Of a stretch of DNA of 64,000 nucleotides, positions 7,926-17,159 are shown piece after piece. Positions within the stretch are counted from its first letter, which is position 1, and each line of letters begins with the position of its first letter. Location: assembly GCA_020524245.1 (NCBI GenBank), contig JAIVLN010000009.1, forward strand, positions 17,839-81,838, in the 5' to 3' direction. This DNA comes from Rossellomorea aquimaris (GTDB lineage: Bacteria; Bacillota; Bacilli; Bacillales; Fictibacillaceae). The notes beneath the pieces are model-generated. The model saw nothing but the letters and a program-made list of their open reading frames with translations. It did not search any database and had not been told where the DNA came from. Both the position numbers and the translations under genes were made by a program.

Positions 7926-8345
7926 TTATTGTGGGGCTACAATCTCAACCTTTATCCGGTCGGGGTCCTCGAAATAGACGGCGTAATAATTCATTCCGCC
8001 TGCGTACGGGTGACGATCTTCATAAAGGATCTCCACCCCTTTTTTCTTCAATGCATCTGTCAGTTGATCCACATGTTCCCTGCTTTCCGCATGAAACGCC
8101 AGGTGATTCAATCCGACACGGCATCTGTGGTAGGGGACATCCAGATACTTCTTCTCGGTCTGGACGAATACGAGATACAAATCGGATAATTTATAACTCT
8201 TCCCTTGCTCCCACTTCTGATATTCGGAATATCCCAGCTCCGAGAGCAGCCAGCCCCAGAATTCCAACGACTTCTGGAGGTCCGACACATACAGTTCGAT
8301 ATGGTGAATCAGACCTCTCTTTTTCTTATGGTTCAATTCGGTCAC
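7926..8345 (-). CDS. VOC (glyoxalase/bleomycin-resistance) family protein
   Basis: A 139-residue single VOC module. Recognisable parts are IHHIELYVSDLQKSLEFW at the start, GLNHLAFHAESREHV in the middle and YAVYFEDPDRIKVEIV at the end. These are the paired beta-alpha-beta-beta-beta units, with His and Glu positions that usually bind a divalent metal. The substrate is unknown. It starts only 4 bases after the argS stop codon, so it is probably co-transcribed with argS. Confidence 0.87.
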   Translation of the reverse strand: MTELNHKKKRGLIHHIELYVSDLQKSLEFWGWLLSELGYSEYQKWEQGKSYKLSDLYLVFVQTEKKYLDVPYHRCRVGLNHLAFHAESREHVDQLTDALKKKGVEILYEDRHPYAGGMNYYAVYFEDPDRIKVEIVAPQ

Positions 8346-8349
8346 CTCT

Positions 8350-10050
8350 TTACATTTTCTTCGGTGCCTTTATGCCGAGCAGACGTAATCCTTCTTCCAA
8401 TACGACAGTGACAGCTTTCACTACATGAAGTCGTCCTGATTGTTCTTCAGGTGTACCCGACAGGATACGAACTTTTCCATAGTATTGGTTGAAGTAACGG
8501 GCCAACTCGATCAGATATCGAGACAGGATGGAAGGTTCATATTCCTTGTAGGCTCGTTCGATTACTACCGGGAATTTCTCCAACGTAAGGACAAGATCCC
8601 ATAAGTAAGGCTCTTCTACATTATATGGCGCACCTTGACCATTCATTTCATGCCATTCGCCTTTATCCATTAAAGTACAAGCTCTTGCATAGGTATACTG
8701 GATATAAGGCCCCGTCTCCCCTTCAAAACGAAGCATTTGTTCAATATCGAACTCGACGTCATTCAAACGAGATTGTCTCAAGTCATTGAAAATAACCGCA
8801 CCTACACCGACCATTTCCGCAACAGCATCTTTGTTTTCCAGACTCGGGTTCTTGCTCTCGATGTTTTCTTTTGCTCGCTCAATGGTCTGCTTCAATACTT
8901 CTTCAAGCAACACCGTCTTTCCTTTTCGTGTCGACATCTTCTTTCCGTCCTGCAAGATCATCCCGAACGGAATGTGCTTCATATCTTCTGCCCACTCGTA
9001 TCCAAGCTTCAGAAGCACTTTTTTGAGCTGTTCGAAATGGAGGGATTGCTCATGACCGACAATATAGAGTGATTCTACAAAGCTATACGTATTCTTCCGG
9101 TAGTGGGCTGCAGCCAAATCCCGGGTTGCATAGAGGGATGCTCCGTCTTTCTTTTTAATCAATGCGGGTGGAAGATCGAATTCGGAGAGATCGACGACCA
9201 TCGCTCCCTCGGACTCAACGAGAAGATTTTTCTCGATCAATTCATCTACGACTGCCTGCATTTTATCGTTATAAAATGATTCCCCATGGTAAGAGTCAAA
9301 GGAAACGTCCAACAAGTCATAGATTTTCTGGAATTCTTTCAGTGACTCATCTCGGAACCATTGCCAAAGTTTCGTCGCTTCGGCGTTACCGTCCTCAAGC
9401 TTTTTGAACCATGCTCTTCCTTCATCATCCAGACTTGGGTCCTCTTTCGCTTTTTCATGAAACTGGACGTACAGCGCATTCAACTCTTTGATCGGGCTCT
9501 GCTTTACTGCTTGTTCATCGCCCCATTTTTCATAGGCCGTCATCAGCTTTCCAAATTGTGTACCCCAGTCGCCCAGATGATTGATTCGGACCGGTTCATA
9601 ACCGTTTTTCTCAGCTAAGTTGGCAACAGCATTCCCGATTACCGTTGAACGCAAGTGTCCCATCGAGAAAGGCTTGGCGATGTTCGGAGAGGAGAGATCC
9701 ATCGGAACCGATCCTTTATTTTGTTCCGGGGCATCTCCATAGTTCGAGCCTTTCGTTAATACCTCACCAACGACCTCTTTTGTCACAGACTGTTTTGGTA
9801 AAAACACATTCAAATAAGGACCCTCAGCCTTGATAGAGTCAAACGCCTCAGAGCCGCCAAGCTTCTCTTCGAGCTCTTTTGCGATTTGAACAGGTGATCG
9901 TTTCCATTGTTTCGCTAAAATGAAGCATGGAAAAGCGAGATCTCCCATCGAACGATTTGGAGGAATTTCCAATAGTCGCTTGATCTCCTCAACCGTTTTC
10001 TCCTCGATCACTGTCTTTAGATGCTCTGCTGTATAATCTTGAATCGTCAA
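8350..10050 (-). CDS. argS: Arginyl-tRNA synthetase
   Basis: A 566-residue class I synthetase charging tRNA-Arg. The HIGH-like motif is SPNIAKPFSMGHLRST, and KKMSTRKG is the KMSKS-loop equivalent. The N-terminal additional domain typical of ArgRS precedes them, and the DALR anticodon domain ends in RLLGIKAPKKM. I chose the TTG start at 10050, because GGGAGTGG lies just upstream; the frame stays open to 10095 but the extra residues (MRDVFLFVIEKGVED) are not family-like. The gene is controlled by a T-box leader at 10077-10318. Confidence 0.95.
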   Translation of the reverse strand: MTIQDYTAEHLKTVIEEKTVEEIKRLLEIPPNRSMGDLAFPCFILAKQWKRSPVQIAKELEEKLGGSEAFDSIKAEGPYLNVFLPKQSVTKEVVGEVLTKGSNYGDAPEQNKGSVPMDLSSPNIAKPFSMGHLRSTVIGNAVANLAEKNGYEPVRINHLGDWGTQFGKLMTAYEKWGDEQAVKQSPIKELNALYVQFHEKAKEDPSLDDEGRAWFKKLEDGNAEATKLWQWFRDESLKEFQKIYDLLDVSFDSYHGESFYNDKMQAVVDELIEKNLLVESEGAMVVDLSEFDLPPALIKKKDGASLYATRDLAAAHYRKNTYSFVESLYIVGHEQSLHFEQLKKVLLKLGYEWAEDMKHIPFGMILQDGKKMSTRKGKTVLLEEVLKQTIERAKENIESKNPSLENKDAVAEMVGVGAVIFNDLRQSRLNDVEFDIEQMLRFEGETGPYIQYTYARACTLMDKGEWHEMNGQGAPYNVEEPYLWDLVLTLEKFPVVIERAYKEYEPSILSRYLIELARYFNQYYGKVRILSGTPEEQSGRLHVVKAVTVVLEEGLRLLGIKAPKKM

Positions 10051-10076
10051 ATCTTCCACTCCCTTTTCTATGACAA

Positions 10077-10318
10077 ATAAAAAAACGTCTCTCAATAAAA
10101 TTGAGAGACGAGAATTCCCGCGGTACCACTCTAATTGTCCGATATCAGAAATCGGACCTGCTTGAACCCTTTAACGCCAGGGTGCGTCTCATCCTACTTT
10201 TTTCAGACGAGCTTTTCAGAGGTGCGTTTCAATGAAAGGGTCATGCTGGACTTCCACCAACTCCAGCTCGCTTCAATGATCCGTGACATTTACTCTCCTC
10301 ATCATCAAATTTGGTAAT
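10077..10318 (-). promoter_or_regulatory. T-box riboswitch, argS leader
   Basis: Minus-strand leader RNA. The T-box antiterminator core AGAGTGGTACCGCGG lies at about 10118-10132. The competing terminator CGTCTCTCAAT-aaa-ATTGAGAGACG (10086-10110) is followed by a T-run. Upstream is stem I with AGCTGGAGTTGGTGGAAG and GTCCAGC. The likely specifier triplet is CGC (Arg) at 10226-10224 in the context GAAA-CGC-ACC. When tRNA-Arg is uncharged it should bind here and allow argS transcription. Confidence 0.93.
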
Positions 10319-10326
10319 TTTTAATC

Positions 10327-10355
10327 ATTATAGTCAGATTTTGCGTAATGCGCAA
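10327..10355 (-). promoter_or_regulatory. SigA-type promoter of argS
   Basis: On the minus strand, TTGCGC (10355-10350) and TATAAT (10332-10327) are separated by 17 bases. This places the transcript start just ahead of the T-box stem I. Confidence 0.7.
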
Positions 10356-10544
10356 CACCAAAGGGTATAGAAGATGGATAAAGGCATTGTAATTGTATGT
10401 CAGTAATTTTCCATATGATGGTATTTTTGCTATTATGGAAATTATTGAAAATGAGTTTGGAACTTTATCCGTTCTTGTTCGTCTATAAAGTGAATGCATT
10501 TACCCATTCACATAGATGTCACTGGCAACTGGGAGGTAGCTTTC

Positions 10545-12392
10545 ATGAAAGAAAGAGAACGCTGGTATCAAAACAGCTTTGCTTTTACCGCATTACTGTT
10601 ATGGATCAAAACATATCTCGTCTATAAATTAAGCTTCAATTTACCTACGATGAACTGGAAACAAGAATTGATTTTGATCATTAATCCTCTAAGTTCTGTC
10701 TTATTCACTCTTGCACTCATATATTTTTTCCCAAAAAGATTCCATAACCGAGCGACTTGGATCATCGCCCTGATCTTTTCGATCGTACTCTATGCAAACA
10801 CATTGTATTATCGGTTCTTCAATGATTTCATTACCGTACCCGTGTTGTTCCAAACGAATAACGTTGGCGATATCGGCAACAGTTTGATCGCACAAACGTA
10901 TTGGTACGACATCTTTTTCTTTTTAGATATCCTGTTGATCTTTTATTTTGTAAAGAAAGGATTCCTTCAGCCTTCCAGCTATACGAAGCGCACTTTAGTC
11001 AAACTGCTTGTTGTTGCTTCTGTTTTCTTAACGATCAACCTGACCCTTGCTGAATCGGAACGCCCACAACTTTTAACCCGTACGTTCGATCGTGAATTGC
11101 TGGTTAAGAATCTCGGTACGTACAATTTTCATATTTACGATCTTCTACTCCAATCCAAAACAACTGCCCAAAAAGCACTCGCTGATAACGTCGATGTCGT
11201 GGAGGTCATGAACTATACCGACCAGAAAAAAATTCCTGCAAACGAAGAGCTCTTCGGAATCGCTAAAGGTAAAAATGTCATTCTGATCTCAATGGAGTCG
11301 ACGCAACAATTCGTCATCGGTCGAGAAGTTGGCGGAAAAGAGATTACCCCTTTCTTGAACGATTTCATCCAGGAAAGCTATTATTTTGAGAACTTTTATC
11401 ACCAGACAGGACAAGGGAAAACATCCGATTCGGAATTCTTACTGGATAATTCGTTATATCCTTTGCCTAGAGGAGCTGTTTTCCAGACTCATCCATTGAA
11501 TGAATATTACGCAACTCCTGAAATCATTGATGAAAATGGCTATCATAGCGCGGTGTTCCATGGTAACAACAAAAGTTTCTGGAACCGGGACATCATGTAT
11601 GACACGATGGGCTATGACGAATTCATCTCTGAAGAGTATTACTCCATCACTGAAAACAATCAAATCAATTACGGTTTGAAGGATAAGCCTTTCTTTAAAC
11701 AGTCGATGGAGTATATGAAGGAAATGCCGCAACCGTTCTATGCAAGATTCATTACGCTGACCAATCATCATCCTTATAAGTTCGATGAAGAAGACCAGGC
11801 TGTTCCAACTTTTCAAACGAACGATCCGATTGTGGATCAATACCCTGTCACGGTAAACTATACCGATCAAGCGATCAAAGAATTCATAGATCAGTTGAAG
11901 AAGGAGAACCTGTATGAAAACTCGATCATCATCATTTACGGGGATCATTACGGAATCTCCGAACGCCATAATAAAGCGATGGCTCAAGTATTGGGAGTCG
12001 ATGAAATCAGCCCATTCGATAATGTTCAGTTACAACGCGTTCCATTGATTATCCATATCCCGGGCATGGATGGAGAAACCATCTCCCGCGTGTCTGGTCA
12101 GATTGATTTGAAACCGACGATCCTCAATTTGCTCGGCATCGAAGACCAGGGCATTCACTTTGGTACTGATCTCTTCTCAGAAGAACATGAAAATACTGTA
12201 GTTTTCCGAGATCGAAGTGTCGTTACGGACCAATATGTATGGACATCGGATATGTGCTATGACCGTGAAAGTGGAAAAGAAGTATCCGTTGAATCTTGTG
12301 GAAAAGCAAAGGCTAAATTAAAAGAATTGGACTTGTCAGACAGTCTGATTTACGGGGATTTGCTACGATTTTCGAATTTTGCCATTGAGTAA
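10545..12392 (+). CDS. ltaS: LtaS-family lipoteichoic acid synthase (sulfatase-fold phosphotransferase)
   Basis: A 615-residue membrane enzyme that moves glycerol-phosphate from phosphatidylglycerol to the growing teichoic acid chain. About five transmembrane helices lie in residues 10-170. The extracellular sulfatase domain follows from about 235 (KNVILISMEST), with metal ligand E251, the catalytic threonine T293 in TGQGKTSDSEF, and the later IIYGDHYG metal motif. The start at ATG 10545 follows GGGAGGTAG; the longer frame from 10494 has no ribosome site. B. subtilis has several paralogues (LtaS, YfnI, YqgS, YvgJ) and I cannot tell which this is. Confidence 0.9.
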   Translation: MKERERWYQNSFAFTALLLWIKTYLVYKLSFNLPTMNWKQELILIINPLSSVLFTLALIYFFPKRFHNRATWIIALIFSIVLYANTLYYRFFNDFITVPVLFQTNNVGDIGNSLIAQTYWYDIFFFLDILLIFYFVKKGFLQPSSYTKRTLVKLLVVASVFLTINLTLAESERPQLLTRTFDRELLVKNLGTYNFHIYDLLLQSKTTAQKALADNVDVVEVMNYTDQKKIPANEELFGIAKGKNVILISMESTQQFVIGREVGGKEITPFLNDFIQESYYFENFYHQTGQGKTSDSEFLLDNSLYPLPRGAVFQTHPLNEYYATPEIIDENGYHSAVFHGNNKSFWNRDIMYDTMGYDEFISEEYYSITENNQINYGLKDKPFFKQSMEYMKEMPQPFYARFITLTNHHPYKFDEEDQAVPTFQTNDPIVDQYPVTVNYTDQAIKEFIDQLKKENLYENSIIIIYGDHYGISERHNKAMAQVLGVDEISPFDNVQLQRVPLIIHIPGMDGETISRVSGQIDLKPTILNLLGIEDQGIHFGTDLFSEEHENTVVFRDRSVVTDQYVWTSDMCYDRESGKEVSVESCGKAKAKLKELDLSDSLIYGDLLRFSNFAIE

Positions 12393-12410
12393 GTAAAAGA
12401 ATCATGATGA

Positions 12411-12447
12411 ACAGAGCTCGACTATGACTAGTCGGCTCTGTTTTTTT
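12411..12447 (+). terminator. Terminator of the ltaS-family gene
   Basis: AGAGCtCGACT and AGTCGgCTCT form a hairpin followed by seven T. Confidence 0.8.
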
Positions 12448-12458
12448 ATTTCGATCGG

Positions 12459-12578
12459 GAATTATAGCTCAGATTTGGGAATTATAGCCCAGATTCAGAA
12501 ATTATAGCCCAAAATCAGAAATTATAGCCCAGATTTAAAAATTATAGCCCAAAATCAGGAATTATAGCCCAAAATGAA
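12459..12578. repeat. Six-unit 20-bp tandem repeat
   Basis: Six contiguous units of 20 bases, each with the invariant core AATTATAGC(C/T)CA and a variable AT-rich tail (AGATTTGG, AGATTCAG, AAAATCAG and similar). It lies between the terminator of the ltaS-family gene and that of the glutamate dehydrogenase gene. There is no open frame through it and no spacer structure. Confidence 0.9.
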
Positions 12579-12581
12579 AAA

Positions 12582-12637
12582 AGGCTGGCGTCAAAAGGAC
12601 GATTTAACCTCCCTTTGATGTCAGCAGCTTCGTTTTT
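12582..12637 (-). terminator. Terminator of the glutamate dehydrogenase gene
   Basis: On the minus strand GCTGACaTCAAAGGGAGG pairs with TCCTTTTGACGcCAGC, followed by CCTTTTTTC. It adjoins the stop codon at 12637. Confidence 0.75.
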
Positions 12638-14031
12638 TAACAATCAATCGGCATTTCCCAGTTTTTGATCCAGCCTCTTGCAATCATCGCTTTGGCGAGT
12701 CTACCTACGCCAACAAGATAAGCCGCTTCCCGCATTTTCACATTTTTGGCGTCTCTCATATCGTACACCGCTTTAAACGCTTCCTGCATTTTCTCTTCGA
12801 GTTTTTCAATGACTTCGCTTTCTTTCCAGGAGTAATGCATAGCGTTTTGTACCCACTCGAAATAGGAGACCGTCACCCCGCCTGCATTACACAAGATATC
12901 AGGAATGACGAAGATTCCCTTATCCTCTAAAATCTTGTTTCCTTGTGGTGTGGTCGGTCCGTTTGCAGCTTCTGCGACAATTTTTGCTTTGATTCCATCT
13001 GCATTATCACCAGTGATCTGATTTTCTAATGCTGCTGGTACTAATATGTCACATTCGAGCGAAAACAGGTCCTTGTTGGACAAATGTTCACTGTCAGGGA
13101 ACCCTTCCACTGTCCCATTTTCCTCGACGAAATCAATCAACTCCAACACGTTTAAACCATCTGCGTTATATGCTCCGCCTTTGGCATCCGTCACTCCGAT
13201 AACCTTAACGCCGCTTTCTTCTAAGTATTTGGCTGTGATGGATCCGACGTTCCCGAACCCCTGGATAACAGCTTTCATTTTATGAAGATCCATATCTAAT
13301 CGTTTCGCTGCCTCTCGAATCGTGATGACCACTCCACGGCCAGTTGCTTCAACACGACCTTCAGAACCACCGATTATCAATGGTTTTCCTGTAATGAAAC
13401 CAGGCACGTTGTGTCCTCGGAGCCGATCAAATTCATCGAGCATCCATCCCATGATCTTCGGGCTCGTGTTAACGTCAGGCGCAGGTATATCTTTTTCTGG
13501 TCCCATGATCGGTTCTAGCTCACGAATGTATCCTCTGCTCAGTTCTTCTATTTCACGTTCCGATAAATCTTCTGGATCGACGATAATACCGCCTTTTCCT
13601 CCACCGAATGGTATCCCGACAATCGCTGTTTTCAATGACATCCACATGGAGAGCGCGATGACCTCATCTTCATCCACACCTGAGTGGAACCGTACACCAC
13701 CCTTAGTAGGACCTAGAATGTCTGTATGCTGAGACCGTATTCCTGTGTAGTTGACGACATCGCCATTATCTCTTCTGACCGGTATGGAAACCTTCATGAC
13801 CCGTTTCGGTTTTTTCAGGATGTCATAGACTCCTTCTTGCAGATCGAGCGTCTGGGTCGCTCTTTCGATCAAGCGCTGAGCAATATGGTACGGATTGGTG
13901 ATTTCAGCGCCGTCCTTCTCTTCTTTAGCTGGCATTTCAGGCTTAACCTTACCAGACAATTCTTTGATCAGGTCCTCATCCACCAGGTCTTGTAAATTTT
14001 CAATGTCTTCGATGCTTTTGTTTGCTGACAT
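12637..14031 (-). CDS. NAD-specific glutamate dehydrogenase (RocG/GudB type)
   Basis: A 464-residue enzyme that deaminates glutamate to 2-oxoglutarate, the last step of arginine/proline catabolism in bacilli. The substrate motif is PFGGGKGGI with the catalytic Lys; the dinucleotide motif is GFGNVGS, and APDVNTS and AANGPTTP are also conserved. The start at ATG 14031 follows GGGAGGTTG; the open frame extends 5 codons further. It carries about 35 extra acidic N-terminal residues (SANKSIEDIENLQDLVDED) relative to the ~425-residue B. subtilis enzymes. rocG and gudB cannot be told apart. A cre-like site lies upstream. Confidence 0.93.
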   Translation of the reverse strand: MSANKSIEDIENLQDLVDEDLIKELSGKVKPEMPAKEEKDGAEITNPYHIAQRLIERATQTLDLQEGVYDILKKPKRVMKVSIPVRRDNGDVVNYTGIRSQHTDILGPTKGGVRFHSGVDEDEVIALSMWMSLKTAIVGIPFGGGKGGIIVDPEDLSEREIEELSRGYIRELEPIMGPEKDIPAPDVNTSPKIMGWMLDEFDRLRGHNVPGFITGKPLIIGGSEGRVEATGRGVVITIREAAKRLDMDLHKMKAVIQGFGNVGSITAKYLEESGVKVIGVTDAKGGAYNADGLNVLELIDFVEENGTVEGFPDSEHLSNKDLFSLECDILVPAALENQITGDNADGIKAKIVAEAANGPTTPQGNKILEDKGIFVIPDILCNAGGVTVSYFEWVQNAMHYSWKESEVIEKLEEKMQEAFKAVYDMRDAKNVKMREAAYLVGVGRLAKAMIARGWIKNWEMPIDC

Positions 14032-14176
14032 CTGACAACCTCCCATTTTGACAGTACTTAATACCTATGTTTCCTATCTATACCGTTACGAAACCTCTGT
14101 CGATTTCTTCGAGTTTAGTATTCCTCGTAGGAACAATTTCAACACAACATTATGTTTGGAACCCTGTTTACTACTA

Positions 14177-14190
14177 CCAAGCGCTTTTAG
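14177..14190 (-). promoter_or_regulatory. Possible CcpA (cre) site upstream of glutamate dehydrogenase
   Basis: CTAAAAGCGCTTGG (minus strand) contains the AAGCGCTT dyad core of cre sites, about 145 bases ahead of the start. B. subtilis rocG is known to be repressed by CcpA. The match is partial. The remaining 306-base gap to motA (14032-14337) shows nothing more than a possible TTTAGT-N16-TAGAAT promoter for motA. Confidence 0.4.
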
Positions 14191-14337
14191 TATTAATTCC
14201 AAATACCTATTAAACAATCGAGGATTCTTTGTCGATATGAAAGGTAACGATATGAGATTATTAACAACATTTGACCTGATCGAGATTTAGTCAACATTTA
14301 GATAGTCTAGAATGATTTAAGTGAGGATGACCTTTAT

Positions 14338-15141
14338 ATGGATAAAGCTTCAGTGATCGGTATATTTCTTGGTGTAATTGCGATAGGAGTAGGTATGGTG
14401 CTGAAAGGAGTCAATCCTACGGCATTATTCAATCCGGCGGCATTACTGATCATATTTGCAGGTACGGCTGCCTCCGTTTTGATCGCTTTTCCACTGAACG
14501 AAATTAAAAAACTACCGAAATTATTTAAGATCTTGTTTACGGATAAAAAAACAACAACTGTTGAAGAACTTGTACCTATTTTTACGGAATGGGCGACAAT
14601 TGCTAGAAAAGAAGGCCTACTTGCATTGGAAGCACACGCTGATGACATCGACGATCCTTTTTTGAAAAACGGAATGAAAATGGTCATTGATGGTCAGACA
14701 CCTGAGTTCATCAGGGATGTTATGGTGGAAGACCTTGCAGCAATGGAGGAACGACATGAAAGTTCAGCTGCGATCTTCACTCAAGCCGGAACGTATGCCC
14801 CTACACTCGGCGTTCTTGGGGCTGTTGTCGGTCTGATTGCAGCACTTGGAAACTTGGATGACATTGAAGCGCTCGGACATGCTATTGCCGCAGCGTTCAT
14901 CGCGACCTTGTTCGGGATTTTCACAGGGTATGTCTTGTGGCACCCGTTTGCGAATAAGTTGAAGCGTAAATCCAAGCATGAAGTGATGGTTAAGCAGGTG
15001 ATGGTGGAAGGGATCCTGTCCATTCAGGATGGCGCATCTCCAAGAGTGATTGAGGATAAGCTGAAGATCTACATTCCGGCGAACCAAAGGAATGCCGAAG
15101 CTCCTGTGTTACAGCAGGAAGGAGAGGGGATCAATGCTTAA
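14338..15141 (+). CDS. motA: Flagellar motor stator protein MotA
   Basis: A 267-residue, four-helix inner-membrane protein that forms the ion channel of the flagellar stator with MotB. Helices are at about 5-25, 33-53, 150-170 and 180-205. The conserved proline/glycine segment GTYAPTLGVLGAVVGLIAAL is present, and the charged cytoplasmic loop that contacts FliG lies at about 60-150. The start follows GTGAGGATGAC. The stop overlaps the motB start (ATGCTTAA), so the two are translationally coupled. Confidence 0.92.
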   Translation: MDKASVIGIFLGVIAIGVGMVLKGVNPTALFNPAALLIIFAGTAASVLIAFPLNEIKKLPKLFKILFTDKKTTTVEELVPIFTEWATIARKEGLLALEAHADDIDDPFLKNGMKMVIDGQTPEFIRDVMVEDLAAMEERHESSAAIFTQAGTYAPTLGVLGAVVGLIAALGNLDDIEALGHAIAAAFIATLFGIFTGYVLWHPFANKLKRKSKHEVMVKQVMVEGILSIQDGASPRVIEDKLKIYIPANQRNAEAPVLQQEGEGINA

Positions 15142-15889
15142 AACCCGGAAAAAGAAAAAAGAAGAACACATTGATGAATCCTGGCTCATTCCTTATGCAG
15201 ATATGCTGACATTGCTGTTGGCCCTCTTTATCGTCTTGTTTGCAGTGAGTACCGTTGATGCAGCGAAATTTGAGAATATGGCCAATTCATTCAAAAGTGC
15301 CTTGAACGGAGGAACTGGTCCTCTGGATTATACAAGTCCGGTAAATATCGTGGAACAGACATCAATTCCGACCAGCGAAAATGCATTGATACCGACTGAT
15401 GACAGGAAAACGAACGGCGAGCTGGATCAATTGCAATTACAACAAATTAAGGATCAAATTGATACCTATATCGAAGCAAACGATTTGAACAATAGCTTGA
15501 AAACAACGCTTACAGAGAGCGGTCTGATCATCACCATACTGGACAAAGCTTTGTTTGACTCCGGTAGTGCTGAAATTAAAGAAGGTGCTTTAAACCTGGC
15601 AAAGGGAATCTCTCAATTGTTAGTGACAGATCCTCCTCGTCAGATCGTCATTGCTGGGCATACAGATAATATTCCGATTAAAAACAACCATTTCCGCTCG
15701 AACTGGGAGTTGAGTGCGCAGCGTTCCATCAACTTCATGGAACTACTGCTTCAAAACGATCAGCTCGACCCTACGAAATTCAGCCAGGCGGGATATGGGG
15801 AGTATCAACCAGTCGCCTCAAATGACACACCTGAGGGACGAGCGAAAAACAGACGAGTGGAAGTGAAGATCCTTCCTTTTAACGAATAA
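15134..15889 (+). CDS. motB: Flagellar motor stator protein MotB
   Basis: A 251-residue peptidoglycan-anchored stator subunit. The N-terminal transmembrane helix PYADMLTLLLALFIVLFAVS carries the ion-binding Asp. A plug/linker follows, then an OmpA-like domain from about 150 (IVIAGHTDNIPI, NWELSAQRSINFME, GRAKNRRVEVKI). The VDAAKF segment after the helix resembles the proton-driven MotB of B. subtilis more than the sodium-driven MotS; this is judged from memory. The start is ATG 15134; the longer frame from 15092 lies inside motA. Confidence 0.92.
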   Translation: MLKTRKKKKEEHIDESWLIPYADMLTLLLALFIVLFAVSTVDAAKFENMANSFKSALNGGTGPLDYTSPVNIVEQTSIPTSENALIPTDDRKTNGELDQLQLQQIKDQIDTYIEANDLNNSLKTTLTESGLIITILDKALFDSGSAEIKEGALNLAKGISQLLVTDPPRQIVIAGHTDNIPIKNNHFRSNWELSAQRSINFMELLLQNDQLDPTKFSQAGYGEYQPVASNDTPEGRAKNRRVEVKILPFNE

Positions 15890-15899
15890 TAAGCACAAG

Positions 15900-15933
15900 A
15901 AAAGGGCTCCCGCTAAACGAGGAGCCCTTTTTT
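15900..15933. terminator. Terminator between motAB and rsiX
   Basis: AAAAGGGCTCC-cgctaaacga-GGAGCCCTTTTTTT serves the convergent motB and rsiX genes. Confidence 0.85.
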
Positions 15934-15944
15934 TGAATGTTCAA

Positions 15945-17159
15945 TTATGGTCGAATCACATTTGGTGCTTTCAAAACAGGTAATGTACCACTTAAATGAT
16001 AAGGGCCGATTTGTTCGATCGGTGCATTGATGAAATCCACTTGTTCATAGCCGAATTGATGCGCCGCCATGAGGATGGACTCCAACATCGCAACATATTT
16101 CATGTTGTCCTCAAGCGTTGTCCCTTCTGAAAATTCAATGGTGACCTTCTTTCCGTCTTCTGAGATTTCTTTAAAGAAAACGTTCTCAGGTATCGTCTCT
16201 TGGTAGCCAAAGCCTTCCATATCTTTGCTCATCCAATGCAGTGCATCTTCCAACGTCTCTGGTTCCACATTTCCATTCAACTGTAACCCATTAACGAGCA
16301 ACAATGTTCCGGTATTGGTAAGGAGTGCGCTTACACCTTTTTCGGGTGCACTCACTTCCATGGATTCCATCGGTCCGAAATGAGAGAATTCATATCCCGG
16401 TTTACCTGCTGACATGAAAGCGATGGTTTCATATCCCAGACTGAATGCTGTATTTTGTACGGTTTGAACAAATATACGTTCACCTGTCGAACCCTGAATC
16501 GAACCTGGCTTAATATCCAGTACCAAGGTGTTTGCATTGGGATTTTCAGATAGGTTCACACTTGAAAGTCCTGACTCCGATAACCCTAATTCCTCATCAG
16601 AAATTGTCGATAGAGCCTCCTCCAATGCTTCTACTCTAGATAACCCTTTCTCTGCCAGGAAAGATACAGGTACAACGCCCATTGCTTCCTGGTCCGGATA
16701 GTAGGCGGTGACCACTTGTTTATCCTCTGGAATCTCCGTTATTCCCACATGATATTTATATTCTTCTTCCACCTGCGCAAAAGGCACTACTTCGGAAGTA
16801 TCCGGAGCCTCTTCTGTCGGTCCGGCAGGTTCCACTTGCTCAGAAGTCGGTGTATCTTTTTCATTTGGTGATTTTGTACTTGTTGAAAGTGCCGATTCAT
16901 TTTCTTGTGAAACTCCATCCTTTGGAAGATCGAATTGGTCCATAATCGTCGGAGATATGATGGCCGCTATCGCTAAAATACATGCAGCCGCTAAAACAGG
17001 CATGAATCGAAACGGTTTTGACTTTTTCTCAGTTTCCTCTTGTCCCATTTTATTTTGAATTTGATCAAACAACTCCTCTTTAGATCTTGAGTCTTCCACC
17101 TTCGGGAATTCTCGGAGGGTTTGTATGATCTTTTCCTCATTCCATTTAGATTGTCCCAT
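15945..17159 (-). CDS. rsiX: Anti-sigma-X factor RsiX with GerMN domains
   Basis: A 404-residue one-pass membrane protein predicted to sequester SigX. The N-terminal cytoplasmic part begins GQSKWNEEKIIQTLREFPKVEDSRS, close to RsiX of B. subtilis. A transmembrane helix lies at about 47-66 (FMPVLAAACILAIAAIISPT), followed by an acidic Ser/Thr/Pro linker and a large extracytoplasmic region with two GerMN-like domains (around VPVSFLAEKGLSRVEALEEAL and GTLLLVNGLQLNG). The start at ATG 17159 overlaps the sigX stop and follows GGAGGAAGAA. Confidence 0.85.
   Translation of the reverse strand: MGQSKWNEEKIIQTLREFPKVEDSRSKEELFDQIQNKMGQEETEKKSKPFRFMPVLAAACILAIAAIISPTIMDQFDLPKDGVSQENESALSTSTKSPNEKDTPTSEQVEPAGPTEEAPDTSEVVPFAQVEEEYKYHVGITEIPEDKQVVTAYYPDQEAMGVVPVSFLAEKGLSRVEALEEALSTISDEELGLSESGLSSVNLSENPNANTLVLDIKPGSIQGSTGERIFVQTVQNTAFSLGYETIAFMSAGKPGYEFSHFGPMESMEVSAPEKGVSALLTNTGTLLLVNGLQLNGNVEPETLEDALHWMSKDMEGFGYQETIPENVFFKEISEDGKKVTIEFSEGTTLEDNMKYVAMLESILMAAHQFGYEQVDFINAPIEQIGPYHLSGTLPVLKAPNVIRP

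Noticed and set aside
12459..12578. The 20-bp repeats as a small CRISPR array
   Set aside because: The units are contiguous, with no spacers of constant length and no cas genes nearby. It is a tandem repeat.
14338..15889. Sodium-driven MotPS stator
   Set aside because: The MotB helix and the VDAAKF segment look like proton-type MotB, and there is no ccpA-linked context as for motPS. The ion is still not proven.
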